DNA of 64,000 nt, taken from Flexifilum sp963727545 (GTDB taxonomy: Bacteria; Chloroflexota; Anaerolineae; Aggregatilineales; Phototrophicaceae). The position numbers and the translations under genes were made by a program. Shown here piece by piece: positions 54,352 to 63,860 of the stretch. The notes under the pieces were generated by a model. The model saw only the letters and a program-made list of their open reading frames with translations. It was not told the DNA's origin and made no database searches. The stretch covers positions 62,001 to 126,000 of the forward strand of contig CAVSGS010000029.1 of the NCBI GenBank assembly GCA_963727545.1, in the 5' to 3' direction. The stretch's first letter is position 1. Every line of letters begins with the position of its first letter.

Positions 54352-56321
54352 GGTGCTTTTTCTCCCTCGCTCGCCGTATCGCGCGTCAGTTGGTAAATGC
54401 CGCCCTTGTAGTCGAGCAGGTAGAGTTCGCCATCGTTGTCTTCGGCGAAAGCGGACATGTTGAAGCCGGTGCTCATGAACAGGTGATTCTGCCACTGACC
54501 GGCGGCGTCGCGCTCCAAAATCCAGACCGTGCCGTAGATGTAATCGCCGTAGATGTACTTGCCGTTCAACTCCGGTAGGGCTTTGCCGCGATACACGTAG
54601 CCGCCGATGATGCACTGCCCGACGTCGTGCGGGTATTCGAGGACGGGCCACGTCGGATCGCCCAATACAGGCTGATCGGTCAAGTAGGTGTGGAAGCCCT
54701 CGTAGCTGCTCCAACCGTAGTTCTCGCCGCCGTGACTGCTGGCGGGCTGGAAGTCGAGTTCCTCGTAGAGCCACTGACCCACGTCGCCGATGTAGAGGTC
54801 GCCGGTCTGACTATCGAAGCCGAAGCGCCATGGATTGCGCAAGCCGAGCGCCCAGATTTCCGGCAGATACGCCGGGTTGCCGACGTAAGGATTATCCGGT
54901 GGGATGCTGTAGCTCGGCGCGTCGGTGTCGCTGACGTCCAGCCGCAGCAGCTTGCCCAGATAACTTTGCGGATTCTGCGAGCGGTAGTTGGGGATCGCCG
55001 GGTCGCCGCCGTCGCCGAAACCGGCGTAGAGGTAGCCGTCCGGTCCAAACGTGATCTGCCCGCCTTTGTGATCCTGATACGGTTGGGCGAACTTGAGCAG
55101 GATCACGCCGCTGTTCGGGTCGGCGCGGTCGGGCTGATCGGGCAGCACGCGATAGCGGGCGATGATGCTGTTCATGTCCACGTCGTTGTAGGAGACGTAG
55201 AAGACGCCGTTGGTGGCGAAATCAGGGTCGAACGCCAAGCCGAGCAAGCCTTGCTCGGTGTACATGCCGCTGTAAACCCGCTGCGACAGCAGTTCGGAGA
55301 TGTCCAAGAACGGCGTCTCGTCGATCTTGCCGTCCTTGATGATGTAGACCTGCCCGACCTGCTCGACGACGAACAGCCGCCCGCTGTTATCCGGCGAAAA
55401 CGTCATGTAGATCGGGCTGTCGAAGTGCTCGGAAGCGATCTGTGTCCAGCGATAGCTGACGCCGTTGAACTCCCCGACCGGGCTTTGCGCCGTGTTGGAC
55501 TGCGCCCCGGCGTTCAGGTTGACCGTGCCTTTGTTCAGTTCGCGCAGGTAGGCGATCACGTTGCGCAGGTCGTTGTCGGTCAGGCTGGCGTTGCCGCCGC
55601 GCGCGGGCATGGCGTAGCCGGTCACGTTGACCGGATCGGTCGCCGTGCGCCCTTCCTTCAAGAAGGTCAGCAGTTGATCGTCGGTCGACTGCTGGATGAA
55701 GGCGTTATCGACCAGATTCTTGCCGATGGCGTGGCTGGTCGCGCCGGTCGCGCTCAAGGTGTGGCAGGAGATACAGGTGCTGCGGAAGATATCCCAGCCC
55801 GCGCTGACCGTCGCCAGCGGTGCTGACAGCGCGGCGACGTCGAACTGCTGATCGACCGGCGGGACTTCGGTCGGGACGAGGTTTTCCGCTGCCAGCGTCG
55901 CCTGCACGCTGCGCCACGATCCCTGCTGGATCAGCGTCACCAAGTCGTCGATCTCCGGGTTGCTGAGCGCGCCGCCTTCGCTGACGCCGTAGGCGATCAT
56001 GGCGGTGTTGAGCCGCCCGCGCTCAATCGTCTTGAACAGATCGTCGTAAGCCTGCTGGCGGACGGCGGTCGTATTGAGCGCGCCGTTCTGGTTCAGCCCC
56101 TCGCCGAACGCGCCGTGACACTCGACGCAGTTCGCGGCGTAAAGCTGCGTCGCCCGGTCGATGGCGGCGCTGCGCTGCGCGTCTTGAGCGGCGCGCTCGC
56201 GCAGCGGCTCGCGCAGGATGCCGAACGAGAGGATCGCCACGATCACGACCGCCGCCGCCGCGCCGATCAGCGTCAGCCGCGATACCGCCTTTGTTTGAGG
56301 ATGAAGTCCTATCGTGTTCAT
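54348..56321 (-). CDS. Diheme cytochrome c fused to PQQ-dependent sugar dehydrogenase
   Basis: A 657-residue exported protein. An N-terminal anchor helix (about 17-37) is followed by two cytochrome c domains with heme motifs CVECH (about 68) and CISCH (about 187) and Met candidates (YAMPARGG). From about 285 to 645 it is a soluble glucose/sorbosone dehydrogenase-type beta-propeller, with SPIYMTFSPDNSGRLFVVEQVG, LLGLAFDPDF, a His in QDHKGGQITFGPDG, YAGFGDGGDP and LGLRNPWRFGFD. Such enzymes oxidise aldoses with PQQ. The fusion would pass sugar electrons directly to heme. The gene is third in the order cytochrome b, Rieske, cytochrome c, taking the place of the triheme cytochrome in module 1. 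Its stop codon comes from a family-B repeat. Confidence 0.92.
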   Translation of the reverse strand: MNTIGLHPQTKAVSRLTLIGAAAAVVIVAILSFGILREPLRERAAQDAQRSAAIDRATQLYAANCVECHGAFGEGLNQNGALNTTAVRQQAYDDLFKTIERGRLNTAMIAYGVSEGGALSNPEIDDLVTLIQQGSWRSVQATLAAENLVPTEVPPVDQQFDVAALSAPLATVSAGWDIFRSTCISCHTLSATGATSHAIGKNLVDNAFIQQSTDDQLLTFLKEGRTATDPVNVTGYAMPARGGNASLTDNDLRNVIAYLRELNKGTVNLNAGAQSNTAQSPVGEFNGVSYRWTQIASEHFDSPIYMTFSPDNSGRLFVVEQVGQVYIIKDGKIDETPFLDISELLSQRVYSGMYTEQGLLGLAFDPDFATNGVFYVSYNDVDMNSIIARYRVLPDQPDRADPNSGVILLKFAQPYQDHKGGQITFGPDGYLYAGFGDGGDPAIPNYRSQNPQSYLGKLLRLDVSDTDAPSYSIPPDNPYVGNPAYLPEIWALGLRNPWRFGFDSQTGDLYIGDVGQWLYEELDFQPASSHGGENYGWSSYEGFHTYLTDQPVLGDPTWPVLEYPHDVGQCIIGGYVYRGKALPELNGKYIYGDYIYGTVWILERDAAGQWQNHLFMSTGFNMSAFAEDNDGELYLLDYKGGIYQLTRDTASEGEKAP

Positions 56322-56401
56322 TCACGAGGGTGCTTATAACCTCTCATTACCCTATAAATCTCGCCGATAACGACCTGCTCAGGCGAAACGGACGATGTAC
56401 G

Positions 56402-56440
56402 CTCCCCTCCCTGAAGTCGGGGAGGGGCTGGGGGTGGGGT
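56402..56440. repeat. GC-rich intergenic repeat, family A-like (copy 3)
   Basis: CTCCCCTCCCTGAAGTCGGG and GAGGGG form a stem with a short loop, followed by CTGGGGGTGGGG, like the right edge of the family-A element. It lies between the Rieske and cytochrome c-dehydrogenase genes of module 2 and could attenuate read-through from Rieske to the next gene. Confidence 0.6.
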
Positions 56441-56460
56441 CAGAATCATAGCCCCTTACC

Positions 56461-57027
56461 TTAACTGCCCGCCGTCGGCTCGGCGGTCGATTGGGCGGCT
56501 TGCTCGGCTTGCTCCGACGGATAGACCAGCGCGCTGTCGTCGACCACGTCGCGGGCAATCGCTTTGCGCGTATCGACCAGCACGCGACCATCGTCTTCAA
56601 TCGTGAGCGGGAAATAGTCGAGCGGGCGCGGCGCGGGCGGGTTGATGACGTGACCATCTTCGCCGAAGATCGAGCCGTGACAGGGACAGGCGAACTCGTG
56701 CTTGTCCGCCTCCCAGCCGACAATACAGGCGAGGTGCGTGCAGCGGCTGTAGAGGGCGAGAAAGCCGCCCGCCTCCGCCCGCAGCAAGAAGAAGCGCGCC
56801 TCGTTGAAGGGCGTGACCGTCCCCGGCTGAAAGTCGCTGACCAGACCGGCGGTCACGATCTCGCCGGTGCTGCTGGCGGGCTTGCGCGAGGCGAGAAAGC
56901 TCAAGCCGAGGTATGCCGCCTCGCCGCCGACCACGATCCCCAGTCCGCGCCAGAACAGCCGCAGAAAATTGCGCCGCGAGACTTCTTGCTCGACTGCTTC
57001 GACTTGATCAGTCACTTGATCGGACAT
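56461..57027 (-). CDS. Rieske 2Fe-2S protein of bc-type complex (module 2)
   Basis: A 188-residue protein with a twin-Arg-like N-terminus (SRRNFLRLFWRG) and a membrane helix. The Rieske fold has cluster ligands in CTHLAC and CPCHGS and the Pro-loop PAPRPLDYF. The C-terminus has an extra Glu/Ala/Gln-rich tail of about 20 residues that is absent in module 1. It transfers electrons from quinol to the cytochrome c partner. It is encoded 154 bases after the second cytochrome b and about 140 bases before the cytochrome c-dehydrogenase fusion, so this module is less tightly packed than module 1. Confidence 0.95.
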   Translation of the reverse strand: MSDQVTDQVEAVEQEVSRRNFLRLFWRGLGIVVGGEAAYLGLSFLASRKPASSTGEIVTAGLVSDFQPGTVTPFNEARFFLLRAEAGGFLALYSRCTHLACIVGWEADKHEFACPCHGSIFGEDGHVINPPAPRPLDYFPLTIEDDGRVLVDTRKAIARDVVDDSALVYPSEQAEQAAQSTAEPTAGS

Positions 57028-57082
57028 CTTGCTAAGTGCTCCAAAATCGCTTAAAGCTTAGCGCTTGAAAAATCGGTCGTTT

Positions 57083-57102
57083 GGGCGCACCGCCGTGCGC
57101 CC
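57083..57102. repeat. Palindromic repeat, family B (copy 2)
   Basis: GGGCGCAC and GTGCGCCC form an 8-base stem around CGCC, followed by CTAC as in the other family-B copies. It lies in the 154-base gap between the second cytochrome b and Rieske genes. Confidence 0.6.
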
Positions 57103-57181
57103 CTACCAAGGCGCTTGCCCTTCCTTTGCGTCTTTGCTGCTTTGCGCCTTTGCGTTAAATCTTTTCTTCTTCGTCTTGATC

Positions 57182-58534
57182 CTACCACGGCAAGGTCAGC
57201 GCCATATTCTCGCCGCGAAAGAAGTTGCCGATCGCGGTCAGAGTCAGGAAAACGGTAAACAAGAGTGTGAACAGCGCCAGATTGCGCTCGCTGGTGGTGC
57301 AGCCGCGCGCCCGCAGGATCAGCCAGTAAGCGACCAGCGCGATCAGGATCAGCGACAGGGGCAGCAGCCCGGTGGCGACGAAGGACGGCAGCGACGGCAT
57401 CAGCGCGGCGTGGCGCGTCGCTTCATCGACCACCACCCAGATCGCCGTCGCGACGACTCCGGCGACGGCGTTCAGGATCGCTAAGCGGCGTCCCCGGCGC
57501 GAGCGAAACCAGATGCCGACCGTATCCGGCTCGTGCAGTTCGTCGAAATCCAGATAGGGCAGCAGCAGGATCGCCAGCGCGACCAAGCTGGGGATGATCA
57601 CCGTCACGACCACCGGATGGAAGTGCAGCAGCAGTTCTTGAAAGCCGAGGAAATACCACGCCGCTTTCGCCGGGTTGGGCGGATGAACGGCGTTCGCTGC
57701 TGCGCCGAGCGGCGCGTTAACGCCGGTCGCCCACGCGATCAGCAGCGCCAGCACCACCAGCCCGACCACCAGTTCCAGATCGACCAGATGCGGGATCGTC
57801 GTCACGCGCACCAGCTTGTGCGGGTTGGCGGGCGGATCGTCGAGGTCGCGCGGGATGGTGAAGGTGTCCTTGCGAATCCGCCACGAGTGATAGGACAGCA
57901 GCACGCCCATCGCCAGCGGGAAGATGACCACGTGCAGGGCGAAGAACGTCCGCAGCGTCACCGCGCCGATCTCCGGTCCGCCGAGCAGCCACGTCTGGAT
58001 GCTCTCGCCGATCACCGGGATATAGCCGAGCATCCCGGTGACGATGGTCGTCGCCCAGTACGCCAGTTGATCCCACGGCAGCAGGTAGCCGGTGAAGTTC
58101 GACAGCGCCACCAGCAGCAGCATCCCCCAGCCGATCAGCCAGTTGAATTCGCGCGGGGTGTGGAAGGCGGCGGTGTAGTAGACCCGCAGCATGTGCAGCG
58201 CCGCCAGAATCAGCAGCAGATTGGCGCTCCAGTGATGCAGGTTGCGCACGAACTGACCCATCCAGATGTCGGTTTGCAGCCGTTGGATGCTCAGGTAAGC
58301 CTCGGCGGGCGTCGGCGTGTAGACGAACATCAGCAGCACGCCGGTGCTGATCAGCACGAGGAACGCCAAGACGCTCAGCCCGCCCAAGCCGAAGCCGTAG
58401 GTCAGCTTGAGCGTGCGCTCCGGCAATTTGGTCGGGTGCAGGTGCAGCACCAGATCGTTGAGTACCTGCCGGACGTGCGAGCGGTCGTCGTCGGTCAGCG
58501 GTTCGCGCCAGATCGAGCGGCGGACGCGGGTCAA
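57182..58534 (-). CDS. Cytochrome b of bc-type complex (module 2)
   Basis: About 450 residues as read from TTG 58534, a poor start. Deleting one C near 58558 would join it to a GTG at 58568 (reading T-Q-H-P-L-K-R) and give an N-terminus more like that of module 1, so a further frame error is suspected. The heme-b ligand histidines are in RNLHHWSANLLLILAALHMLR and in FALHVVIFPL with LSYH. The Qo loop reads PAKAAWYFLGFQELL, and the chain ends FRGENMALTLPW. It is closely paralogous to the protein at 46358. It works with the Rieske protein downstream and the cytochrome c-sugar dehydrogenase fusion. Confidence 0.92.
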   Translation of the reverse strand: MTRVRRSIWREPLTDDDRSHVRQVLNDLVLHLHPTKLPERTLKLTYGFGLGGLSVLAFLVLISTGVLLMFVYTPTPAEAYLSIQRLQTDIWMGQFVRNLHHWSANLLLILAALHMLRVYYTAAFHTPREFNWLIGWGMLLLVALSNFTGYLLPWDQLAYWATTIVTGMLGYIPVIGESIQTWLLGGPEIGAVTLRTFFALHVVIFPLAMGVLLSYHSWRIRKDTFTIPRDLDDPPANPHKLVRVTTIPHLVDLELVVGLVVLALLIAWATGVNAPLGAAANAVHPPNPAKAAWYFLGFQELLLHFHPVVVTVIIPSLVALAILLLPYLDFDELHEPDTVGIWFRSRRGRRLAILNAVAGVVATAIWVVVDEATRHAALMPSLPSFVATGLLPLSLILIALVAYWLILRARGCTTSERNLALFTLLFTVFLTLTAIGNFFRGENMALTLPW

Positions 58535-58583
58535 GAACGATGGACGCTTGAGCGGGTGGTTGAGTCACGGATTCTTTAGGCAA

Positions 58584-59360
<777 letters not shown>

Positions 59361-59499
59361 ATTTGGTGCGCGTCGGTCACGATTTGCCGGAAACGGTGGC
59401 GACCAACGCTAATCTCAACGAGCGACATTATAACCTAACCTTCGCATCGAGTTGGAAAACGGTATACTCGACGCGATGACTTTTCAGACTTTCACGAGC

Positions 59500-59519
59500 G
59501 GGCACAGCGCGCTGTGCCC
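59500..59519. repeat. Palindromic repeat, family B (copy 3)
   Basis: GGGCACAGCG and CGCTGTGCCC form a perfect 20-base palindrome, followed by CTAC. It lies 38 bases before the ATG of the PD40 gene, in the divergent gap shared with the SUMF1 lipoprotein gene. Confidence 0.7.
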
Positions 59520-59556
59520 CTACATGGACGAATAATACCGCAACTTAGCCATCAGA

Positions 59557-60793
59557 ATGAAGATGCATAAACGACATTTCAGCCTCTCCCTGCTCAGTTT
59601 GCTGACCCTCGTGATTGCCGTCAGCCTCAGCGCTGCGCCGCTCCACGCTCAAGCCGACACCGCGTCACCTCCCGATCTGATCTTCTCGACCGGGCAGGTG
59701 ACTCCGGATGGCTTGCCGCAAGCGCATAACGTGCTGGCGCGCCTCGACGTCGCGACCGGACAGGTCAGCCCATTTTACACCGACGAATCCGCCGTCTATC
59801 TGAAAGCGCTCAGTTGGTCGCCGGACGGCGAGCGCTTGGCGGTGTCTGCGCGTCCAGTTCGACGGCAGGAATTACGCCGATCAGCTTTGCCTGCTGGATC
59901 GATCCGGCGCGGCGCAGGGCTGTTTCGCCGACGCGCCGGTCGGTTACACGGCGGTCTTCGACAATAACGCGATTACGTGGTCGGCGGATGGGAGCAAGCT
60001 GTATTTCGTCGGCGGCGACGCGAACACGCGGCGGCTGCTCGAAGCCGACGTGCAAACCCGTGCAACGCTGCGCAGCTTGTACGAGTATGCGCTGCCGCCG
60101 CGCGAATTGGATCACCCGCCGGTGCTGGCGTGGACCGACGATCTCGCTTACCTGACGCTCGGTCTGGGCGATCAGACTCGCATCCAGCAGGGGATGCCCG
60201 CCCAGTTGATCGACCTGAACAGCGGCGAAGCCGTCGATTTGACCCACATCCCCGGCGCGCAGGGCGCGAGCCTGTTCGTGACCTGTCCCTACTTCTCGCC
60301 GCAGGGGACGTACCTGACCGCCTACAACTTCGACGTGCCGGAAACGCCGAGCCAGCCGCAGTTTCTGCTCTTGAGCACGGAAGGAACCATCGCTTCAACG
60401 ATTGAAGCCGTGTCGCCGCTCAATGCGCTGCCGACCGGCTGTCCCGCTTGGCGATCAGACGAAACGGCGCTGTATTTCCCGGTCACTCTGGGGACGCAGC
60501 AGTCGAGCAGCTTGAGCATTGTCAAGTACACGCTGGCTGATAGTCAATTCTCAATCGCCTATGCCTCCGGCGAACGCGATAATCTGGCGGCGGCGACGGT
60601 CATCTCGCGGCTGAGCCTGTCGCCTGACGATCAGTTCTTAGCCTTCGACTCGCCCTTCAACCCGGACGTGAATCCGGGCACGCAGGTTAGCGTTATCGCG
60701 CTGACAGCATCGCCTCCGACTCTGCAACGCTACCGCGCGCCCTATCCATTCTCGGCTGATCCGCTGTGGAGTCCTAACCCCTCATCCCCCTGA
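59557..60793 (+). CDS. Secreted PD40/TolB-like propeller protein, frame broken near 59848
   Basis: The first frame starts at ATG 59557 with a signal peptide (LLSLLTLVIAVSLSAAPLHAQ) and propeller sequence to SPDGERLAV. The coding sense then continues one base over from about 59848 (VQFDGRNYADQLCLLD, ITWSADGSKLYFVGG) and stays open to the stop at 60793, giving about 410 residues. Repeats of the PD40 type (SWSPDGERL, TWSADGSKLYF, SLSPDDQFLAF, DPLWSPNP) indicate a beta-propeller without catalytic motifs. One extra base at about 59846-59852 explains the break. The last residues (SPNPSSP) and the stop are encoded by a family-A repeat, so the natural C-terminus may have been lost. Confidence 0.78.
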
Positions 60794-60828
60794 CCCCTTC
60801 TCCCACACAAGTGGGGAGAAGGGGAGGA
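60775..60828. repeat. GC-rich intergenic repeat, family A-like (copy 4)
   Basis: CTAACCCCTCATCCCCC is followed by an inner hairpin, CCCCTTCTCCCCAC-like arms (CCCCTTCTCCCAC / GTGGGGAGAAGGGG). The element begins inside the propeller gene and supplies its stop codon. It then leaves about 130 bases before the next gene, where a TATAAT (60916-60921) could be a -10 box. Confidence 0.65.
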
Positions 60829-60960
60829 CACGCCCCTCGCCACGTGGCTTCATTTGCTTGACTATCTTCACGAGCTGTTCCGGCGCGAAATCTCGGCTCA
60901 GGGGCGGTTTATGGGTATAATCTGCGGGCAATTTCCCTTTATCCTTCACGCAAATAACCC

Positions 60961-62382
60961 ATGGATATTATGTATAGACCAGTCGAACTAACGGACCTCG
61001 CCTTACCTGATTTTGGACTGCCTACCGTCCAACCGATCATCCCTGCCGACCTCTACCGCGATCGCCTGAACCGGCTCGTCGCCCGCGCGCGTGACCAAGG
61101 TGACGACGTGTTTGTCGTCTACGGCGACCGCGAGCATTTCCCCAACCTGACCTACCTGACCGGCTACGATCCCCGTTTCGAGGAATCGCTGCTGGTGATC
61201 GACCTCGCGCGCTACCCGGAGCAGAAACCGCTGATCCTCGTCGGCAACGAGGGCATTGGCTACGTCAACGTCAGCCCGATCGTGGACGATCTCGAAGTCG
61301 TCCTGTTCCAGTCGGTGAGCTTGCTCAGCCAGCCGCGCGGCGCGAGCAAAGCGCTTGCCGAGATTTTCGCCTCTGCCGGAGTCGCGGCGGGTAAAAAGGT
61401 CGGCGTCGCCGGATGGAAGTATTTCGGCGCGGGCGATGACGCGGACGGCAGCCAGTGGATCGAAATCCCCGCCTACGTCGTCGATACCCTGCGCGGACTG
61501 GTCGGGGAGAGCGGCAGCGTCCACAACGCCGGACACCTGTTCATGGACGCGACCACCGGCTTGCGCGCCATCAACGAAGTCGAGCAGTTGGCGGTCTTCG
61601 AGTTCGCGGCGACCTACGCTTCGCAGTCGGTGCGTAACGTCGTCTTCGGCGTCCAACCGGGCATGACCGAACTCGAAGCGGGCGAACTGATGCACATCAA
61701 CGGGCTGCCGCTGGCGGCGCACGTCTTTCTGGCGGCGGGACCGCGCGCCTTCTTGGGCATGGCGAGTCCCAGCCTGAATCGCATCCAGCTCGGCGATCCC
61801 TTCACCGTCTGCTATGCGCCGTGGGGCGGGCTGACCAGTCGCGCCGGGTTCGTCGTCGAAGCCGCCGATCAACTGCCGACGGACATTCAGGACTACGTCG
61901 AAAAAGTCGTCGCGCCTTACTATCAAGCGATTGTCGCGTGGTACGAGACGATCGGCATCGGCGTCAGCGGCGGCGAACTCTACAAGGTGATCCACGACCG
62001 CATCGGCGACCCGTTCTACGGCGTCAAGCTCAACCCCGGTCACTTGATCCACTTGGACGAGTGGCTGCACTCGCCGGTCTACAAGGATTCGACCGAGCAG
62101 TTGAAATCCGGCATGGCGTTCCAAGTCGACGTGATCCCCGGCACGGGCACGCGCTATTACACCTCGAACATCGAGGACGGCATCGCCCTCGCCGACGAAG
62201 CGCTGCGCGAGGCTTTCGCCGCCCGGTATCCCGAAGCGTGGGGACGCATCCAAGCCCGCCGCGCCTTCATGCGCGATGCGCTCGGCATCACGCTCAAGCC
62301 GGAAGTGCTGCCCTTCTCGAACATCCCGGCGTATCTGCCGCCGTTCGTGCTCGCGCCGCAGCGGGCAATGCGCGCGCTGTAG
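60961..62382 (+). CDS. M24 (creatinase/aminopeptidase P-like) protein with degenerate metal site
   Basis: A 473-residue protein. The N-terminal creatinase-like domain (about 25-190, FPNLTYLTGYDPRFEESLLVI) and the C-terminal pita-bread domain (about 205-435) are recognisable. In active M24 peptidases five ligands bind two metals. Here the first two Asp positions read CYAPWGG and TSRAGF with no Asp, the His is kept (NPGHLIHLDEW), the fourth position is Asp in place of Glu (FQVDVIPGTG), and the last Glu is kept (SNIEDGI). Like creatinase, it may act without metal or have another role. It lies 6 bases before an M81-family gene on the same strand, so the two are probably cotranscribed and share a substrate pathway. 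The start may also be the ATG at 60970. Confidence 0.83.
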   Translation: MDIMYRPVELTDLALPDFGLPTVQPIIPADLYRDRLNRLVARARDQGDDVFVVYGDREHFPNLTYLTGYDPRFEESLLVIDLARYPEQKPLILVGNEGIGYVNVSPIVDDLEVVLFQSVSLLSQPRGASKALAEIFASAGVAAGKKVGVAGWKYFGAGDDADGSQWIEIPAYVVDTLRGLVGESGSVHNAGHLFMDATTGLRAINEVEQLAVFEFAATYASQSVRNVVFGVQPGMTELEAGELMHINGLPLAAHVFLAAGPRAFLGMASPSLNRIQLGDPFTVCYAPWGGLTSRAGFVVEAADQLPTDIQDYVEKVVAPYYQAIVAWYETIGIGVSGGELYKVIHDRIGDPFYGVKLNPGHLIHLDEWLHSPVYKDSTEQLKSGMAFQVDVIPGTGTRYYTSNIEDGIALADEALREAFAARYPEAWGRIQARRAFMRDALGITLKPEVLPFSNIPAYLPPFVLAPQRAMRAL

Positions 62383-62388
62383 TTCGTG

Positions 62389-63792
62389 ATGCGTATTGCC
62401 ATTGGCGGTCTGCACATCGAGTGCTGCTCCTTCTCGCCGCTGCCCACCAGCAGCGGCGACGTGACTCAGTTGCGCGGCGAAGTCGCTGCGCGAGCTTTAT
62501 CCGTTCCTGACCGCATTTCCCCGATGTCGAATTCGTGCCGATCATTCGCGGGCGCGCCACTCCCGGCGGACCGTTGGAACCGGCGGTCTACGATCAGATC
62601 AAGGCGGAGTTTCTCGACGGGCTGCGCGATCAGCACTGGGATGGCGTCTATCTGGATATGCACGGCGCGCTCTACGTGCTCGGCAGGGAGGACGCCGAGG
62701 GCGACTGGACGCAAGCCGTCCGCGCGGTCGTCGGCGACGACTGCCTGATCGCCGCCAGCTATGACCTGCATGGCAACGTCTCGCCGCGCGTGCTGGCGAA
62801 TGTCGATCTGCTGACCGCCTATCGCACCGCGCCGCACCGCGACGTGGAGGAAACCCGCGAGCGTGCCGTTCGCCTGTTGATCGACTGCCTCAGGCGCAGC
62901 ATCCGTCCGGCGAAAGCCTTCATCCCGGTGCCGGTGCTCTATCCCGGCGAGAAGTCGATGACCACCGCCGAGCCAGCCGGGAGTCTCTACGCCCGCATCC
63001 CCGGCGTGATCGAGCAGTACGGCTTGCTCGACCTCTCGATCCTGATCGGCTACGTCTGGGTCGATGAGCCGCGCGCCACTGCCAGCGTGATCGCGTTCGG
63101 TGAAGACGCGGACAAGGCGCAAGCTGCCGCCGCCGACCTCGCCCGCGATTTCTGGTCACGGCGCGAAGGCTTCCGCTTCGGGATGCCGACCGGCACAGTC
63201 GACGAGTGTATCGAGCAGCGCCGCCGCGCTGCCGGAGAAGCCGGTGTTCATCAGCGACGCGGGTGACAACATCACCGGCGGCGGCATCGGCGACGTGCCT
63301 TTCGTGCTCGGTCGCTTGATCGCGCACGGCGTGAGTAACGCGCTCTATGCGGCGTTGGTCGATGCGGCGGCGGTGAGCGCTTGCTTCGCCGCCGGAGTCG
63401 GCGCGGCGGTCGATCTGTCGCTCGGCGGCAAGCTCGACCCGGCGCACGGGACGCCGCTTGCCGTCCGCGCGACCGTCGGCACGCTGAACGACGCGACGCC
63501 GACTAATCGCCAAGCCGTGATCGAGGTCACAGGGGTTCAGGTGATCCTGACCGAACGGCGCACTGCCTTCACGACCGTCGCCCAGTTCGACGCGCTCGGC
63601 ATCGACCCGACCCGCTGCGATTTGGTTGTCATCAAGTTGGGTTATCTGTTCCCGGAGATCGCGCCGCTGGCGCAGCACGCGATCCTCGCGCTCAGCCCCG
63701 GCGCGATCGATCCCGACGTGGCGAATCTGCCTTATCAGCGCATCCAGCGCCCGAAATATCCGCTTGATCCTGAGATGACGTGGGAGCCGTAA
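62389..63792 (+). CDS. M81 family (MlrC-like) metalloenzyme, three frame breaks
   Basis: The frame from ATG 62389 begins MRIAIGGLHIECCSFSP, containing the His and Glu of the family's metal site. It then shifts by one base near 62482 (middle part SLRELYPFLTAFP), again near 62521 in a run of four C (DVEFVPIIRGRATPGG onward), and again near 63225 (to KPVFISDAGDNITGGG). Each equals one extra base. Restored, the protein has about 465 residues with further ligand regions YLDMHGALYV and SYDLHGNVS and the C-terminal MlrC domain ending EMTWEP. MlrC relatives cleave small cyclic or modified peptides or amides. The substrate here is unknown. It is coupled to the M24-like gene just upstream. Three breaks in 1.4 kb suggest poor local sequence quality or real decay. 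Confidence 0.82.
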
Positions 63793-63819
63793 AACCTCAC
63801 CGTGATAGGAAGGCGTAGT

Positions 63820-63847
63820 GTAGGGGCACGATATATCGTGCCCCTAC
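63820..63847. repeat. Palindromic repeat, family B (copy 4), perfect palindrome
   Basis: A perfect 28-base palindrome with edges GTAGGGGCACG and CGTGCCCCTAC around ATATAT. It lies between the convergent M81-like gene and the epimerase-like gene, 27 bases after the M81 stop and 13 bases after the end of the other gene. It is the best-formed copy in the window and could act as a bidirectional hairpin. Confidence 0.8.
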
Positions 63848-63860
63848 AGGGGATGCGCTT

